A DNA stretch of 64,000 nucleotides from UBA1794 sp050946375 (GCA_050946375.1 JBMNUT010000005.1:62001-126000); one strand, 5' to 3'; shown: positions 32,235-41,133, numbered from the stretch's first letter. Notes: generated by a model not told the origin, from the letters alone. A program made the numbers and translations.

Positions 32235-33121
32235 TCTATACTTTTTAAACCAATTCTATAATAGCGTCCTCTTCCTGGGGACATCACATAAAGAAACAGT
32301 CTTGTTACAATATCAGAGGAACCCATATGTCGGGCACTCTGTATTACTGCCTTATTTAGCAATACTAAATGTTTCAAAGATCCCTTTCCGCTTGTCAGAA
32401 ACATCAAATCACCTTTATTGTGTAAGACTTCAATGATAGTCTTTTTATTAACGACATCTAAATTGGTAATTCTTTTCATAGATAATCGTTTACCCATTTC
32501 GGCAAGTGAAGCATCTACATTCATTCCTTCCAATAGTTCAGTGTTCTCAGGCAAACGTAATAAATCTTCAACTGTAACCTTTCCATCCGAAAAAGCAGAA
32601 ATTACATCTCCGACACAATAAGGTTGTGATTCTGTATACTCATAAGCATAGCCTTTATCGATTGTTTCACTGTTTAATATATCCAATCCATCCCTAAAGT
32701 TATATCCTTGTTTCTTGGCATATGCACCCATTGCGACACCACCGATCACGCCGGCTGCGGCGCCTCCAATGATCCCCGATTTCAGACCGGAGACAAAAGA
32801 ACTACCCAGCCCATTGCCTCCTACAAGAGAATTTCCAAAACCTGTGAAAAATCCTCCGCCTAATCCGGCAGCACCAAATGTAGCAAAGCCGCGCCCAAAG
32901 CCCGCTATACTTTTCCATGGCATATTGCTCATAGAACCTATATTTGAAGCGAAACCACCCCAAAATGAACCATTCTCCACAAACGTATTGGCAATACCTC
33001 CCGCCAAACCGGAGAATATCCCGGCAGAAAAAGCGCCGACCCCAAAGTATCCCAGCCCTTCCAAATTAAACTTAAAGCCATTAGCTGCCCAGTTCAAGAA
33101 GCCACCGGCCAATAAATGGAT
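32210..33121 (-). other. Rhs C-terminal toxin tip (303 codons)
   Basis: Begins right after DPSGEF. The first ~135 residues are Gly/Ala-rich and hydrophobic (GGAAAGVIGGVAMGAYA), as in pre-toxin linker regions. The last ~150 residues hold a Cys in QPYCVGDVISAF (about residue 1900) and a His in LKHLVLLNKAV (about 1982), ending RYYRIGLKSIEDAIQLYR. The Cys-then-His order with a beta strand after the His is like papain/C39-type cysteine peptidases; this is a guess. The DNA turns visibly AT-richer than the core at about 33115. Confidence 0.6.
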
Positions 33122-36100
33122 AAACTCCCCCGAGGGGTCGGTGTATTTCAGCGGGTTGTTCAAGCAGTAGGTGTAGGGGTTGTGGTTGAGCCAGTTGCCC
33201 GGGTCTTGCACATAGGGGTCGCACGAGAGGAAGGTGGCCGTCGTGCAGTCGTACACCCGGCCGTTCATGTCGATGAGGTCCGTGCCCGGGATGTGCTCGT
33301 GCATTGTGTAGCCGCGGTCGGTGAGGTACGGACTGAGCTGCTGACTAACCTCGCGGGTGTCCGGCTTGGTCCAATCGTACGGGTCACGCCGCATGCCCCA
33401 CGGGTCGTAGGCGTATTTCTCAATCAGCAGGCTGTGCGAGGTCAGGGCTACCAGCGAGCCTTGGAAATCGGTATAAGCACTATAGACCGTAGTTCCCCCG
33501 TTTTCTATGATGCACACGGCAGCCAGCCCGTTGCCTCCGTAGATGTAATGCAGCTTGCGCTTCCGGTTGTAGAAATCCTCTTCTTCGTAGTCCGGGGCAT
33601 AGTATTTCTTGTTGATTTCCATGTGGTTCCACGTCACCTCGTGTTCCACCTTCATCCGCTGTTCGTCCGGACCGTAGGTGTACGTGAACAGACGGGGATA
33701 GTCGCCCGACTGCGAGGTGCCGTTGGCTCCATAGGAGAGGGTCTTGATCTTCTTGAAAGCCGTGTACGTGACCAACTCTTCTTCCTGTACCGCCGTGCGG
33801 TCGAAGCGTCCGAGAATTTGCGTGGGGGCATGGGGCGGGAAGTTGCCATACTGGAATTCATATTCGCTCTGCCGCTCGTTGGAGGTGCGGCCGGTGATGT
33901 TCCCGTTGGCAGCATAGCCCATGAGATTTCCGGGCTTCCAGGAAGAACCCACTACATTCCAGCTCACCAAACGATCCAAGGCATCGTAGGTAAAGGAGTC
34001 TGTCTGGTGGGCATAGACATCGCTGCGCGTCTTCAGGTTGCCATTCTCATAGTAGATATAAGCCCAATCGATGTTTCCGGACTTCAACGAGGTCATCATC
34101 CGCAACTGGCGTCCGGCCGCATCGTAGGAGTATGCCACATTGTCCTGCCCTTTTGTCTCGCCCAGAACATTGCCCTCCGCGTCGGCCTCGCCCAGTTCCC
34201 AAATCAGACGGTTGTCCCCGTCGGTGACTTTCACAAGATAGCCGTTCGCATCGTAGATATTCAGGATGTAATAGCCCGAAGGATAGGTATATTTCGACAC
34301 CCGTCCGCAGGAATCGTACTCGTACTCCGTCACCATCGTCTTCTCCGAGCCTACCTTGTCGGTACGCCGGGTCACGCGGTCCTGCGCATCGTAGTCGTAG
34401 GAGATCGAGCAACCGTCGGAGGTGGACATCGACTTCAGGCGTGCATAGGAATCGTAGGTATAATGCACAAAGAACGATTCTTTCCCGCTACCGGTAATCG
34501 ACTTGTCGACCAATTGCCCCTGACCGTTGTACTCATGGTAAGTAAACGTGCCGTTCGCCGGGTCGTCTATGCTGAGGATCTGCCCGTCGGGGTTGTACAC
34601 ATAGGTTATAGTCCCGGCATCGGAACGCCCGAACGAAGCCGGGCGGCCGGCCGCATCGTAGGTGTAGGAGGTGAACCCGCTGCCCACGGCCTCGTAGCGC
34701 GTGACCCGCCCGTCCACGGTGTTCGTCATCCGGACTTCCATGTCGTTGACGACGGAACGGGTAAGATAGCCGTCCGCGCCCCAGTCGGTCTCCACGGTCC
34801 GCGTGGGGGAGACGACCGTCTTGCCCCGAGTGCGGTAGGTGTAGGACACCGTCCCCTGCGGGGTCTGGAGGGACTTCACCCGGTTCTTGTCGTCATAGGT
34901 GTACGTCTCCATCCACTCCGAAGGCGACTCCGAGAAGGTCGGTTTGGAAACCCGGGAGAGACGGCCTGCGGAATCGTAGCGGCGGAAAACCCGGATCTCC
35001 CGGTTTCCCGCCCCGTAGGTCCGGCGCTCTACTTCCTGTCCGTACTCGTTGTAGCCGATCCAGACGGGCGCTTCGCCGCTCGAACGGCTCTCCTCCCGGT
35101 ATTTCACTCCAGAGTTGCTGCTGCCCGAAGCCCACGCCACGTCCAGCTGCGTCCGCGTACCGTCGGCATGGAGCGTCTGCCGCAGGTCGCCGAAGGAATC
35201 GTAGGTGTAAGTCGTCGTCCCGTGGCGGTCGGTCTCGGAGAGGAGCAGGCCCCGGGCCTCGTCCCAGGTCTTCTGCACGACATTGCCGAAGCGGTCGGTC
35301 TCCTGCACGGGAAAACGACCGGAAGCCGAATAGATCACCGACTCCGTGCCGGAATAGGCGGTTGTTACTTTCCCCGGACGGCCGAACACGTCCCAGTCGG
35401 CATACGTCACCGACGGGGCATGACTGTAGGTCTCCTTTTGCAGGTGGTTTTGGCTGTCGTAGGCGTAGGTTATTTGGATTTCTTTCCGGTCTGTGCCGTA
35501 TTCTTTTGTGATTTTCATGCTCAATGGTGCGTTGGGGCACCATGCGCCTTTGGCGGCATAGGAGGTTTCCGTCGTGACCGTCTGGCCTCCGGATTCCGTA
35601 ACGGAGGTCAGCGGGTTTCCGTAATCGTCGTACGTGTAAGTAGTTATCGTGCTTGTCCCGTTCAAGTCGTCCGAACTGCTTTGCCGCTTTAGCTGCAAGG
35701 CGTATGATTTGCCCTCGCCGGGTACTATGGAATAGGTATAGCTTTCTGAGGATACATTATATTGTGATCCTATTTCCGGCGATGTCCTTGTGGCGGCCGA
35801 TTGGGGGAGAAGCAGATAACGGGTTTTGTCGAAGGAGTTGCTTCTGGTGGTCCAAAAGTCGTTCGTCAGGTCATGCTCCCGGCTGTTCTTAAATCCGACT
35901 ATCCCCCGGCAAGTCCAATTGTACAGGAGCGTGCCGTATTCGAATTCTATTTCGTTACGCCCATCCTTGTAGGAAGCGATTACAGGCGTTTGGCTGCTGC
36001 GAATCAGCAGACAGGACGAAGATAAGACATTTTTCCATTCCGTTTCCGTTTCGTTATAGCGGCATTCCGGTTGTGGTCGGTAGGTGAAGGTCGCCGTGCC

Positions 36101-38314
36101 GGTCATCGGATTCGTTACAGTACGCAGGACGTTTTGGTTGCGGAAGCCAAAATCGTGCAGGAGCACTTTGTCCGTTCGTTGATAGACCCAGCACAAGGCT
36201 CCCGTCTGTTTCAGGTCGGCTAAACAGGCATACGAAGCCCGTGCCGGGCTTGAGAAGGTACGCCAAATTGTGAATCCCGCATCAGCATCGTTGCGGTAGA
36301 AACGCCAAGTGGTGGAACTGCCTGATGCCGCTTCGTCTCCCACGACAATATCTGCCAACCCGTCGCAATTGAAATCGGCGATAAAGGCTTGGTCGTTGTC
36401 GTTCGCTTGTGGTTGGCAATTGATTTGGAGTGTGCCGGCTTCTTCGAACTCATAGTTCCCTTTGTTATAGATCGGATACCAGGCATTGCCCTTGCGGTGC
36501 AGGATATCCGAGAGTCCGTCCCCGTTCAGGTCGCCAAAGGCATATAAGCCTTTTTGCATGGCTTGGACTTGCACTTGGGTTGTATTGGTGAAACAGCCGT
36601 TCGTGTACCACGAATTGTTATGGATAATGAAAAACCGCCCGTCTTCCAGCTCGACCCACATGTCGTTCGGGCAGTTGGATGTCAAGAACTGGTACAGCCC
36701 GGCCGAACGGATCTTGCCCGGAAGGATCAAATCATAGGTATTCTCATAAAGATGAATACTCCCGTCGATAGCCGAAGCAATCTGCCGGTAGCGGTAGCGA
36801 TAGCCTCCGTTGACGGATTGCGGGTCGTTGAAAATAACAATCACTCCGGCCAAAGGATGATACGTATAATGTCCGACCAGAATAAACGGGGTTTTTTCGC
36901 AAGATCCCAAGCTGCCTTCGAACAAGAGATTGTCTGTTCCAGTGTCATACCCTTTCCGGCTTGTCACGCGCAGGTGCAGATCTTTTCCCTCCGTGAAGGC
37001 ATATACGCTTTCGGACGAACCGTCTCCGTCGAAATCGGCGAATTGACAGGAGACGCTGCTGCTCATGTTGGTCAAGACCGGAGTCGAAGTATTCGTATGT
37101 TCTACGATTCCCATCCCGAACGATACGGGGAAGCGATATTTAGCTTCCCAATCGTCCGCCATGGCGTGGATGTCGAAAAACATTTGGCCAATCCCGATGT
37201 TCTCCCCGATTAGGGTAGTGTTCGGATACAGATCGCCCAATTCCGGATAACCGTCGCCGTCCAAATCGACTGCCACTAATCCGGATTTCGTTTTATTGTT
37301 TCCGTTGGCATCTTTTGTGATGAACGAAATGTCTGTATCGTCTTCTATTTCTGATGGTTCCCCATAGGTGAAAGTAAGCGGTTCATAGAGCCGGATGCCC
37401 CGGTCGTATAGATCTATCGAGGCCAGACGGCTGACTTTTTGCTCGGAAGCGTACGACAAGCGGTATTCCTTACGCAGCGTTGTGCCGACCATCGTTTTGA
37501 TAGCGCAGAGACGTAATTGCTGCCGTGAACCCTTTCCGGCAACGAAAGCGGTAATGTCGTCCGGACGGTTCTCATAAGTGAATACCACAGAAAGGGGGGA
37601 AGCAATCGTCTTCTTCTTATGAACGCCATAAACGATTTTGTCGATGACCTGCCCTGCTTGGCCGTTAGTGGTGGAGAGTTTGTAATGGTACTCCATGTAG
37701 TTGCCCCATTGGTCGACGGCTTCCATCAGATTCCAAGCAAAAACGGACGGAGAAGTCCAGCTTTTCGTGTTTGAATAGGCTTGCGTGTAAGAAGACATTT
37801 CGGACGGCTTTCCATATGTCAGCGTAAGTCCGGACTTTGTATATACCTTAAAACAAGAAGGCCCTGAAGCTTGTATGTCGTAGGCTACGACCCGAAGGGA
37901 AGGGTCGCTCTCCGTTTTATATTCTATGCTGTCAGTATTCCAAGTCCGGTATTCGAAAAGACGCTGTCCGTCCAATGCGAAAATATCGGAATTATTCCAT
38001 TTTATAAAGTCATTGCCCCCGTCATAATAATAAGTTCGAGGCACGCGGCTAATGGAGGACAAGCCCGAAAGGCTCCACCCCCATCCGGCAATTCCCGCGC
38101 CCGATTGGGAATTATAGACTAAGGAGAGTTGCGGCATGACAGAAGAAGGCGCGGACGGGCAATCGACAGGCACTGTGTAGACTGCCGCGCCGGAATTGCT
38201 GGTCGAGAATGCGCCGCTAATGCGTCCTACCCGTGTTTCCGGGAAGCATAAAGATACCGTCATGGCGAGCATGAAGCCCGCCAGAATCCGAGAAAATCCG
38301 ACAGACTGTTTCAT
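32210..38314 (-). CDS. Rhs/YD-repeat polymorphic toxin with SpvB and FG-GAP domains
   Basis: 2034 residues. A short hydrophobic N-terminus (LAGFMLAMTVSLCF) may be a signal. It is followed by a SpvB domain (VPVDCPSAPSSVMPQLSLVY, GAGIAGWGWSLSGLSSISR; key parts PQLSLVYNS and GWGWSLSG), FG-GAP/VCBS calcium loops (DLDGDGYPELGD, DFDGDGSSES, DLNGDGLSD, DFNCDGLAD) and many YD repeats (YTYDDYGN, YTYDSFGD, YDAAGRP). The Rhs core ends DPWGMRRDPYD ... FLSCDPYVQDP ... NNPLKYTDPSGEF at about residue 1731. Rhs shells encapsulate and deliver a C-terminal toxin. Residues 1732-2034 are the tip. No T6SS gene lies in the window. The preceding gene ends 4 bases upstream. Confidence 0.92.
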   Translation of the reverse strand: MKQSVGFSRILAGFMLAMTVSLCFPETRVGRISGAFSTSNSGAAVYTVPVDCPSAPSSVMPQLSLVYNSQSGAGIAGWGWSLSGLSSISRVPRTYYYDGGNDFIKWNNSDIFALDGQRLFEYRTWNTDSIEYKTESDPSLRVVAYDIQASGPSCFKVYTKSGLTLTYGKPSEMSSYTQAYSNTKSWTSPSVFAWNLMEAVDQWGNYMEYHYKLSTTNGQAGQVIDKIVYGVHKKKTIASPLSVVFTYENRPDDITAFVAGKGSRQQLRLCAIKTMVGTTLRKEYRLSYASEQKVSRLASIDLYDRGIRLYEPLTFTYGEPSEIEDDTDISFITKDANGNNKTKSGLVAVDLDGDGYPELGDLYPNTTLIGENIGIGQMFFDIHAMADDWEAKYRFPVSFGMGIVEHTNTSTPVLTNMSSSVSCQFADFDGDGSSESVYAFTEGKDLHLRVTSRKGYDTGTDNLLFEGSLGSCEKTPFILVGHYTYHPLAGVIVIFNDPQSVNGGYRYRYRQIASAIDGSIHLYENTYDLILPGKIRSAGLYQFLTSNCPNDMWVELEDGRFFIIHNNSWYTNGCFTNTTQVQVQAMQKGLYAFGDLNGDGLSDILHRKGNAWYPIYNKGNYEFEEAGTLQINCQPQANDNDQAFIADFNCDGLADIVVGDEAASGSSTTWRFYRNDADAGFTIWRTFSSPARASYACLADLKQTGALCWVYQRTDKVLLHDFGFRNQNVLRTVTNPMTGTATFTYRPQPECRYNETETEWKNVLSSSCLLIRSSQTPVIASYKDGRNEIEFEYGTLLYNWTCRGIVGFKNSREHDLTNDFWTTRSNSFDKTRYLLLPQSAATRTSPEIGSQYNVSSESYTYSIVPGEGKSYALQLKRQSSSDDLNGTSTITTYTYDDYGNPLTSVTESGGQTVTTETSYAAKGAWCPNAPLSMKITKEYGTDRKEIQITYAYDSQNHLQKETYSHAPSVTYADWDVFGRPGKVTTAYSGTESVIYSASGRFPVQETDRFGNVVQKTWDEARGLLLSETDRHGTTTYTYDSFGDLRQTLHADGTRTQLDVAWASGSSNSGVKYREESRSSGEAPVWIGYNEYGQEVERRTYGAGNREIRVFRRYDSAGRLSRVSKPTFSESPSEWMETYTYDDKNRVKSLQTPQGTVSYTYRTRGKTVVSPTRTVETDWGADGYLTRSVVNDMEVRMTNTVDGRVTRYEAVGSGFTSYTYDAAGRPASFGRSDAGTITYVYNPDGQILSIDDPANGTFTYHEYNGQGQLVDKSITGSGKESFFVHYTYDSYARLKSMSTSDGCSISYDYDAQDRVTRRTDKVGSEKTMVTEYEYDSCGRVSKYTYPSGYYILNIYDANGYLVKVTDGDNRLIWELGEADAEGNVLGETKGQDNVAYSYDAAGRQLRMMTSLKSGNIDWAYIYYENGNLKTRSDVYAHQTDSFTYDALDRLVSWNVVGSSWKPGNLMGYAANGNITGRTSNERQSEYEFQYGNFPPHAPTQILGRFDRTAVQEEELVTYTAFKKIKTLSYGANGTSQSGDYPRLFTYTYGPDEQRMKVEHEVTWNHMEINKKYYAPDYEEEDFYNRKRKLHYIYGGNGLAAVCIIENGGTTVYSAYTDFQGSLVALTSHSLLIEKYAYDPWGMRRDPYDWTKPDTREVSQQLSPYLTDRGYTMHEHIPGTDLIDMNGRVYDCTTATFLSCDPYVQDPGNWLNHNPYTYCLNNPLKYTDPSGEFIHLLAGGFLNWAANGFKFNLEGLGYFGVGAFSAGIFSGLAGGIANTFVENGSFWGGFASNIGSMSNMPWKSIAGFGRGFATFGAAGLGGGFFTGFGNSLVGGNGLGSSFVSGLKSGIIGGAAAGVIGGVAMGAYAKKQGYNFRDGLDILNSETIDKGYAYEYTESQPYCVGDVISAFSDGKVTVEDLLRLPENTELLEGMNVDASLAEMGKRLSMKRITNLDVVNKKTIIEVLHNKGDLMFLTSGKGSLKHLVLLNKAVIQSARHMGSSDIVTRLFLYVMSPGRGRYYRIGLKSIEDAIQLYR

Positions 38315-38318
38315 GGCA

Positions 38319-38777
38319 TTATTCGGTTTTGATGATTTTGTAATCCAAACGGTCTTTTCCGCGGGTAAAAATCAGGAAGTAAAGGCCGGCAGGACGACCG
38401 GAAAGGTCGAACTGCATTTCTCCGTTCCCCATGATTCCCTGCTGTTCGATCAGTTTGCCCCATTGGTCGCATACGCTGATTTGTCCAGCTTTATCTTCTT
38501 CTCCTCCGCTGATTACAACCGTAATCTCCCCTTTGGTGGGATTCGGGAAAGCGGTGATTGCGCACTCTTCCAATACGTCTGTTATGCCTTCTTCTTGAAT
38601 GAGCGAGTCTTGAGTGGTTTCGACTGCCTGGCTGCTCAGTTTGAGCGTAACGATTCTGCGGGATAACCGTGCTCCTGTTCCGTCGTATTCGAAAGCGATG
38701 TTTTGGGCGTTCCCCTGAATTCCGAAAGAAAGGAAAGCGGTCAGGAGGAATGGGCCGGTCAGGAATTTTCGTTTCAT
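38319..38777 (-). CDS. secreted protein with T9SS-like C-terminal sorting domain, upstream of rhs
   Basis: 152 residues. Signal peptide MKRKFLTGPFLLTAFLSFG, cleaved near GNAQN. The C-terminal ~85 residues have the type A sorting-domain pattern: ITAFPNPTKGEITVVI, then ISVCDQWGKLI, FDLSGRPAGLYFLIF and a final KIIKTE. The short N-terminal part contains FEYDGTGARLSRR, which looks like one Rhs/YD unit. It ends 4 bases before the rhs start, so it is co-translated with the toxin and may be needed for its export or surface attachment. No T9SS gene is in view. Confidence 0.78.
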   Translation of the reverse strand: MKRKFLTGPFLLTAFLSFGIQGNAQNIAFEYDGTGARLSRRIVTLKLSSQAVETTQDSLIQEEGITDVLEECAITAFPNPTKGEITVVISGGEEDKAGQISVCDQWGKLIEQQGIMGNGEMQFDLSGRPAGLYFLIFTRGKDRLDYKIIKTE

Positions 38778-38828
38778 AGTAATAGGAGCTTAATGTAAGT
38801 TTGTGAAAAAGGTGATTGTTATAGTGCC

Positions 38829-38836
38829 CAAATATA
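38829..38836 (-). promoter_or_regulatory. -7 element (TATATTTG) of the rhs operon
   Basis: Exact TAnnTTTG, 52 bases before the ATG at 38777, in a leader whose sequence recurs at 22857-23300. No good -33 TTG. Confidence 0.6.
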
Positions 38837-39060
38837 GATTCTTTTTGTGAAATAAAAAATAGATTCTGTATTTTTTTTGAATTTTTATTAGCAAAGTACC
38901 GTTTTGGGCGATAGCTTGCCGGGATAGGAGCACGAGTAATGATTTCAAGGGCGGGGGGAAGTTGATTTCCGGCGGGGAGGAAATCTCGGGATTGGAAATG
39001 CGGCGGAGGCGGAGTGGCGGGGAAAGCGCAGGGGCACGACGGGGTGGGAGCGAAATTGGA

Positions 39061-39146
39061 ACGGCAGTTTCTTGAAAAAGCGCAGGGGCTTTTTGCAAAA
39101 AGATGCGGCGTTTCTCGGGCAAAGCGCAAGGGCTTTTGGAGAAACG
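39061..39146. repeat. 22-bp intergenic repeat array (about 4 units)
   Basis: Units GAAAAAGCGCAGGGGCTTTT, CAAAAAGATGCGGCGTTTCT and GCAAAGCGCAAGGGCTTTTG in tandem between the ATP-grasp-like gene and the rhs operon. Confidence 0.8.
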
Positions 39147-39181
39147 GAGGGGAGGAGCGAAAGAAAGGATGCGGAGGAGGC

Positions 39182-40486
39182 TCAGAGGCGGCGCAGCACA
39201 GCACGGAAAGAGGCCTGTGAGTCGGGTGGAAGGAGGTGCAGGGACTGAGCGGAGGCGGCGGATAAGGCGGAGGAACAAGGCTCGACGGCGAAGAAAGGGA
39301 GAGAGGCATCATTGGCCGGGCAGCTGTCCGGAAGTTCCGGAGCGAGGCGGTCGGCAAGTGCATGCGCCACGAAGCCCATGGTGTGGCGCAGGTTGACTTC
39401 GACTACGGGGCAGAGGCGGAATCCGTCGGCCGTGCGGGCCACGAGTTGGTCTATGCCCACGGGGCCGCAGTAGGCCGCGGGTTCCAGCCGCTCCTGCAGG
39501 AGTCGGGCGAGGGCGCGGGCGGTGTCGGCGAGGAGGTCGGCGGGGAGGCCGAATTGTTGCCGGAGGTATTGGGCGATGAGGCGGTCGCTCAGGAGCAGGT
39601 TGCCGCAGTAGGCGCCGCGCGCGTCGGTGCGGAAGAGGGAGAGGCCTGCGGGGCGCACCCGGTAGCGGAGGCCTCCTTCGGGCGCAGGCTCGAATCCGGC
39701 TTGGAAAAGCATGGCCAGGTCGGCCGCTTTCTCCATGTATTCTTCGGCCACGAGGGAGCCTTGCAGGCGAAAACCGTCGGCCATCCAGCGTGCCGCCTGC
39801 GCTTCGGCCGGCGGAAGGCAGGGTGTTTCGGGTGTGGGAGGCGGCAGTTTGAGCAGTCCGCGCCCGCTGCATGAGTAGGGGCGCTTGAGGATGAGGCCGG
39901 ACGCGCTGCCTGCCTCGCGGAGGAAGCGCCCGACTTCTTCCGTAGTGAAAGCCTCGGTCTTGCGGATGGGGCGCAGGCCGGGCGTTTCGGGCAGGGGCAA
40001 ATCGAGCCATGCGGCGCGGTGGCTGAGGCGGCGCCATGCGTTGAGTTGGCTTTCGGAGGGTATGAGCCGCAGGCGACCCGTGGGGCCGTCGGTGCCGCAG
40101 GCAAGGGCGGGTGCGATTTCTTCCCCCTCCGGCAGCAATTCCGGCAGTCCGGCCCGCAGGGCCCGCAGGCGCACGTCGCGGTTCCAGCCCCAGGGTCGGA
40201 GCAGACAGCGGCGCAAATCGATGTCGACCGCTTCGCTTTGCGGCGTCTGCCCCGGCGCGCCGGGCAGAAGGCGGAGCGCACGGGTGCGTCCGCCGCGGCG
40301 GGCGGCCTGGTCGAGGGCGTCGAAGGTCAGGCAGAGGCGTGCCTCTTCATCCCCTTTGCCGCAGAGGGCGGGCAGGAGAGCGAGGTCGTTTTCCATTGTT
40401 CTCAGGTGGGCAGCAGGGCGAAAAGGGGCACAGTCGGCGGCGAGGGCCAGGTCGGTCGTGGAATTGAAGAGGTAGACGATTTGCAT
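39182..40486 (-). CDS. ATP-grasp-like protein
   Basis: 434 residues from the ATG at 40486, chosen because the protein then begins MQIVYLFNSTTDLALA. LILKRPYSCSGRGLLKL (about 200-216) looks like the ATP-grasp lysine and glycine-rich loop, and CPVVEVNLRHTMGF (about 370-383) like the metal-binding E-n-N end of that fold. YCGPVGIDQLV precedes it. So a cytoplasmic carboxylate-amine ligase is likely; the substrate is unknown. Hypothetical proteins of this build are common in Bacteroidales. It has its own promoter and is divergent from the Cys-rich secreted protein. Its 3' end (AVLRRL) recurs as a fragment near 23270. Confidence 0.65.
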   Translation of the reverse strand: MQIVYLFNSTTDLALAADCAPFRPAAHLRTMENDLALLPALCGKGDEEARLCLTFDALDQAARRGGRTRALRLLPGAPGQTPQSEAVDIDLRRCLLRPWGWNRDVRLRALRAGLPELLPEGEEIAPALACGTDGPTGRLRLIPSESQLNAWRRLSHRAAWLDLPLPETPGLRPIRKTEAFTTEEVGRFLREAGSASGLILKRPYSCSGRGLLKLPPPTPETPCLPPAEAQAARWMADGFRLQGSLVAEEYMEKAADLAMLFQAGFEPAPEGGLRYRVRPAGLSLFRTDARGAYCGNLLLSDRLIAQYLRQQFGLPADLLADTARALARLLQERLEPAAYCGPVGIDQLVARTADGFRLCPVVEVNLRHTMGFVAHALADRLAPELPDSCPANDASLPFFAVEPCSSALSAASAQSLHLLPPDSQASFRAVLRRL

Positions 40487-40508
40487 ACTTTCGGGTGGTT
40501 TGTGCGGG

Positions 40509-40516
40509 CAAAGATA
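40509..40516 (-). promoter_or_regulatory. -7 element (TATCTTTG) of the ATP-grasp-like gene
   Basis: Exact TAnnTTTG on the minus strand, 23 bases before the ATG at 40486. Confidence 0.6.
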
Positions 40517-40557
40517 GGCTTTTCGCCCCGGCATGCGAAAAAAGCCGGATAAAGGTT

Positions 40558-40586
40558 TTGGCTTTTCACCTTATTATATACCTTTG
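40558..40586 (+). promoter_or_regulatory. promoter of the Cys-rich secreted protein
   Basis: TTG at 40558-40560 and TACCTTTG at 40579-40586, 18 bases apart; 29 bases from the -7 box to the ATG. Divergent with the promoter at 40509. Confidence 0.6.
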
Positions 40587-40614
40587 CCCCCGTACGAATA
40601 TTGGTTGTTTTTCT

Positions 40615-41133
40615 ATGAGAGCACTCATTTCTTATCGGATTCCCGCAGTACTTCTGGGTGTACTGCTCTGTACGGTGATGGTTTGGGCCTTGCCCTCGGC
40701 CGACGAAGCGTCTGCCCGTCCGGACGGAAGGCCGGCGGATTGCGCCTGTCGCTACTGCACTGGCGACGGTTGCCGCTGTGCCGATGGCGTTTGCCGCCAA
40801 TTCGTGGCTTGTCCCGCGCCTGCGGTGGTTCGCGAAAATGCGCCTGTCTGCCGGGCGCACCATAGGGCAAACTGTGCGGACTGCTTCCTCCTGCCTGCCG
40901 ATGCGCCGGCCATACGTAATACGGCCGAGGGCGTGCGCGAAGAAAGGACTGCCGCCGAAAACCGCCCGATGCGCTACTATCACCACGGGCGTCATCATGC
41001 TGCCCGCTATTGCGACTATGGTCGCCAGGCCCCGTGCTGCGTGGTCGACGAAGGATGCGCTCCTGCCGGCGAGCATTGCGCTGCCCCCGTGCGCAGCGTG
41101 CGTGCAGGCCGTCATTGTTGCGGTGCGCGCTGA
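40615..41133 (+). CDS. Cys-rich secreted protein
   Basis: 172 residues from the ATG at 40615, chosen because a signal peptide follows (ALISYRIPAVLLGVLLCTVMVWA) and the promoter lies just upstream. The mature part holds about 17 Cys in 145 residues, with clusters such as DCACRYCTGDGCRCADGVC and YCDYGRQAPCC, and a His-rich piece (RYYHHGRHHAARYC). This suggests many disulfides or metal binding in the envelope. I recognise no family. Next gene downstream, the AAA ATPase, has its own promoter. A coding role is supported by promoter, signal peptide and residue bias, but not by homology. Confidence 0.6.
   Translation: MRALISYRIPAVLLGVLLCTVMVWALPSADEASARPDGRPADCACRYCTGDGCRCADGVCRQFVACPAPAVVRENAPVCRAHHRANCADCFLLPADAPAIRNTAEGVREERTAAENRPMRYYHHGRHHAARYCDYGRQAPCCVVDEGCAPAGEHCAAPVRSVRAGRHCCGAR

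Larger units (their letters stand above)
38778..39181. other. rhs operon leader region
   Basis: 404 bases without a gene: promoter-proximal part, an AT-rich tract at 38845-38890, a GC-rich stretch and a 22-bp repeat array at 39061-39146. Open frames here are spurious. Diverged copy at 22857-23300. Confidence 0.7.

Noticed and set aside
33116..35692. 858-codon open frame on the plus strand inside rhs
   Set aside because: Antisense shadow of the YD-repeat region; repeats on one strand force repeats on the other.
23331..38777. Genomic island or mobile element borders
   Set aside because: No integrase, transposase, tRNA gene or clear att repeats flank the locus; only internal duplications and the 22-bp arrays are seen.
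38778..39363. Minus-strand open frames across the rhs leader
   Set aside because: They run through the 22-bp array and into the ATP-grasp-like gene in the wrong frame, with no motif or start signal.
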